From: Zoogloea sp041917255
Lineage (GTDB): Bacteria; Pseudomonadota; Gammaproteobacteria; Burkholderiales; Rhodocyclaceae
NCBI GenBank assembly: GCA_041917255.1
Contig: JAYRYA010000018.1
Span: 1-64,000 of the forward strand
DNA: 64,000 nt
Direction: 5' to 3'
Shown here: one piece after another, positions 63,701 to 64,000 of the stretch
Layout of the letters: each line of letters starts with the position of its first letter
How positions within the stretch are numbered: the stretch's first letter is position 1
Translations under genes and position numbers: made by a program
The notes under the pieces: generated by a model
Seen by the model: only the letters and a program-made list of their open reading frames with translations
Databases searched by the model: none
What the model was told of the DNA's origin: nothing

Positions 63701-64000
63701 CCTCGCCTGGAGCCCCGATGGGCGGCTGCTGGCCGGCGCGGGGCAGGACGGCCGCCTCCTGGTCTGGAACACCGCCAGCCCGGCCAGCCCGCCCCTGCGC
63801 CTGGCGGAAGGCGGGCCGCCCCTGCGCCGGGTCACCATCCGCGCCGACGGCCAGCAGCTTGCCGCCGCGGGGCTAGACGGGCGCATCCGTCTGTGGCGAC
63901 TGCCCGACGGCGCACCGCTCGCCGCCATTGCCGACCACGGCGGGCCGGTGTCCGATCTCGCCTGGCGCCGCGACGGCAGCCAGCTCGCCAGCAGCGGACT
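60756..64000 (+). CDS. nSTAND ATPase with WD40 propeller (3' end beyond the window)
   Basis: At least 1081 codons are open. A low-complexity N-terminus (2-57) is a 28-residue tandem duplication. Then YPGIRPFREDEEYLFFGRE leads into a STAND NTPase (about 60-400) with Walker A GSSGCGKS (98-105) and Walker B LLVIVDQFEEL. A membrane helix (about 553-575) and WD40 repeats from about residue 645 follow, with eleven visible blades such as VLALAFSPDGTLLASAGID. STAND proteins switch on ligand binding and recruit effectors. Its nearest partner is the TIR protein upstream. Confidence 0.88.
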   Translation, partial: MSAAARPPEGGAHSSLGEDAAKRQEGRAISAAARPPEGGTHSSPGEDATTRREGRPTSPYPGIRPFREDEEYLFFGRESQVDAMVDTLARGRFLAVIGSSGCGKSSLVNCGLRPALHRGLLTRAGSAWRMASCRPGGHPLRALAQALAAPGALHRNMDAGPFSLAEFIETTLAMSRRGLVEAWQQARLPEGTNLLVIVDQFEELFRYRQLGDAGPADEDPATAFVNLLLQARAEDVPIHVVLTMRSDFLGDCARFAGLPEAINGGQYLVPRMSRDDRRAAILGPARVCGADIEPTLLTRLVNDVGDDPDQLSLLQHALARCWAHWQASGELSPVDARHYDAVGTLAHALNQHAEEIFATLLPPHQLRCAAAFQALTDTSTDTRGIRRPTRLATLEAITAGDREAAAAPLADVLAPFRAPGAAFLMPPAGEPLEADTVIDLAHESLMRIWDRLRGWGEREADAARMLRRLADAADLHAAGEASLWRDPELQFALDWRSRNHPTEAWARQYGRPLAPALAFLDASREARDAAIAAEAARRDAEQRADAERRRNRRVWRATLGAIVAATLVAGVTGVLWQRAERASEVAISRQLAAQSAAELTTGNLSRALQLAVAGYAHQPSFEARDSLLAALADAPLDWRHAGQQGVLALARSPDGTLASGGRDGSIRFFPGNAPPLAAHQDQVLALAFSPDGTLLASAGIDHRVVLWRTADHKPVATLDDHDGPVLALAWSPDGRILASAGADRRIVLRDGASGAPLGPAITDHADTVTGLAFSPDGRTLASTGYDGSLILHPLGDNPAPRRSASHPAVLHGLAWSPDGRQIATAGADGHAVLWQADRLLQIGEPLPGRDAALRKLAFSVDGRRLVTVGEDRQVRIHDLAHPGRRSVEETVHRGNVLALVFQPDGSFVTAGSDDLLVTHGRNGHGPLTAPLPGADDTAWALVWRPDGKVIASAAGARIELRDATTGKPVAPPLSGHTAIVASLAWSPDGRLLAGAGQDGRLLVWNTASPASPPLRLAEGGPPLRRVTIRADGQQLAAAGLDGRIRLWRLPDGAPLAAIADHGGPVSDLAWRRDGSQLASSG
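60759..60926 (+). repeat. Two 84-bp tandem repeats inside the STAND gene
   Basis: Units 60759-60842 and 60843-60926 encode SAAARPPEGG[A/T]HSS[L/P]GEDA-type 28-residue repeats. Each carries two small hairpins. In copy 1 they are CCTCC...GGAGG and GCCGC-AAA-GCGGC, both intact. In copy 2 the second hairpin has decayed. The shape resembles short GC-rich intergenic REP-like repeats of betaproteobacteria, here captured within a reading frame. Confidence 0.75.

Overview
The window is GC-rich chromosomal DNA, almost certainly from a betaproteobacterium and most likely a Rhodocyclales-type organism. The reasons are the tRNA-Tyr/Gly/Thr-tuf order, the TPR-lolB-ispE-tRNA-Gln-prs-rplY-pth block, the rsmD-coaD-ferredoxin block, and a hydrogenase locus ordered as in Cupriavidus. 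The organism can oxidise H2 in air and is probably flagellated, since two chemoreceptor genes have sigma-28-like promoters. No insertion sequence, phage, CRISPR array or rRNA gene was seen. The taxonomic placement is an inference.

1-1439 holds the 5' end of tuf, three tRNAs with their promoter, and an HDOD gene. 1440-7048 (minus) is a nickel module: nikR and the hydrogenase kinase hoxJ, then a NiCoT nickel permease, a TonB-dependent receptor and tonB. A candidate NikR operator covers the -10 element of the permease promoter. 7161-9770 has three unrelated genes (thioesterase, hypothetical, SH3 protein), followed by a 464-bp gap rich in short palindromes.

10235-33916 (minus) is a near-complete group 1 [NiFe]-hydrogenase locus. 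In transcription order it reads hoxKGZ, then hoxMLOQRTV, hypABF, a helix-hairpin-helix gene, hypCD, a FIST-domain chemoreceptor, hypE, an ABM-domain gene, hypX and hoxABC. HoxK carries the two extra cysteines of O2-tolerant enzymes and HypX is the aerobic CO-ligand enzyme. HoxB/HoxC is an H2 sensor that should act through HoxJ and HoxA on a sigma-54 promoter found upstream of hoxK. One plus-strand gene (29116-30246) splits hoxKGZ from hoxM. The chemoreceptor has its own sigma-28-like promoter, suggesting a link between H2 metabolism and taxis.

34169-54952 is mostly housekeeping: two acetyltransferases, ilvD, a membrane protein, a haem-c chemoreceptor, pth, rplY, prs, tRNA-Gln, ispE, lolB, a TPR protein, mutM, a dynamin-like GTPase, ferredoxin, coaD, rsmD, two M16 peptidases and ftsY.

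55117-64000 (plus) is the most unusual region. Five genes overlap by 1-4 nt: an MFS protein with two predicted extracytoplasmic sensor regions, a periplasmic binding protein, a formyltransferase-fold protein, a protein with a TIR domain plus two further TIR-like modules, and a STAND ATPase with a WD40 propeller that runs off the window. It looks like one sensing and signalling, or defence, unit that I do not recognise as a named system.
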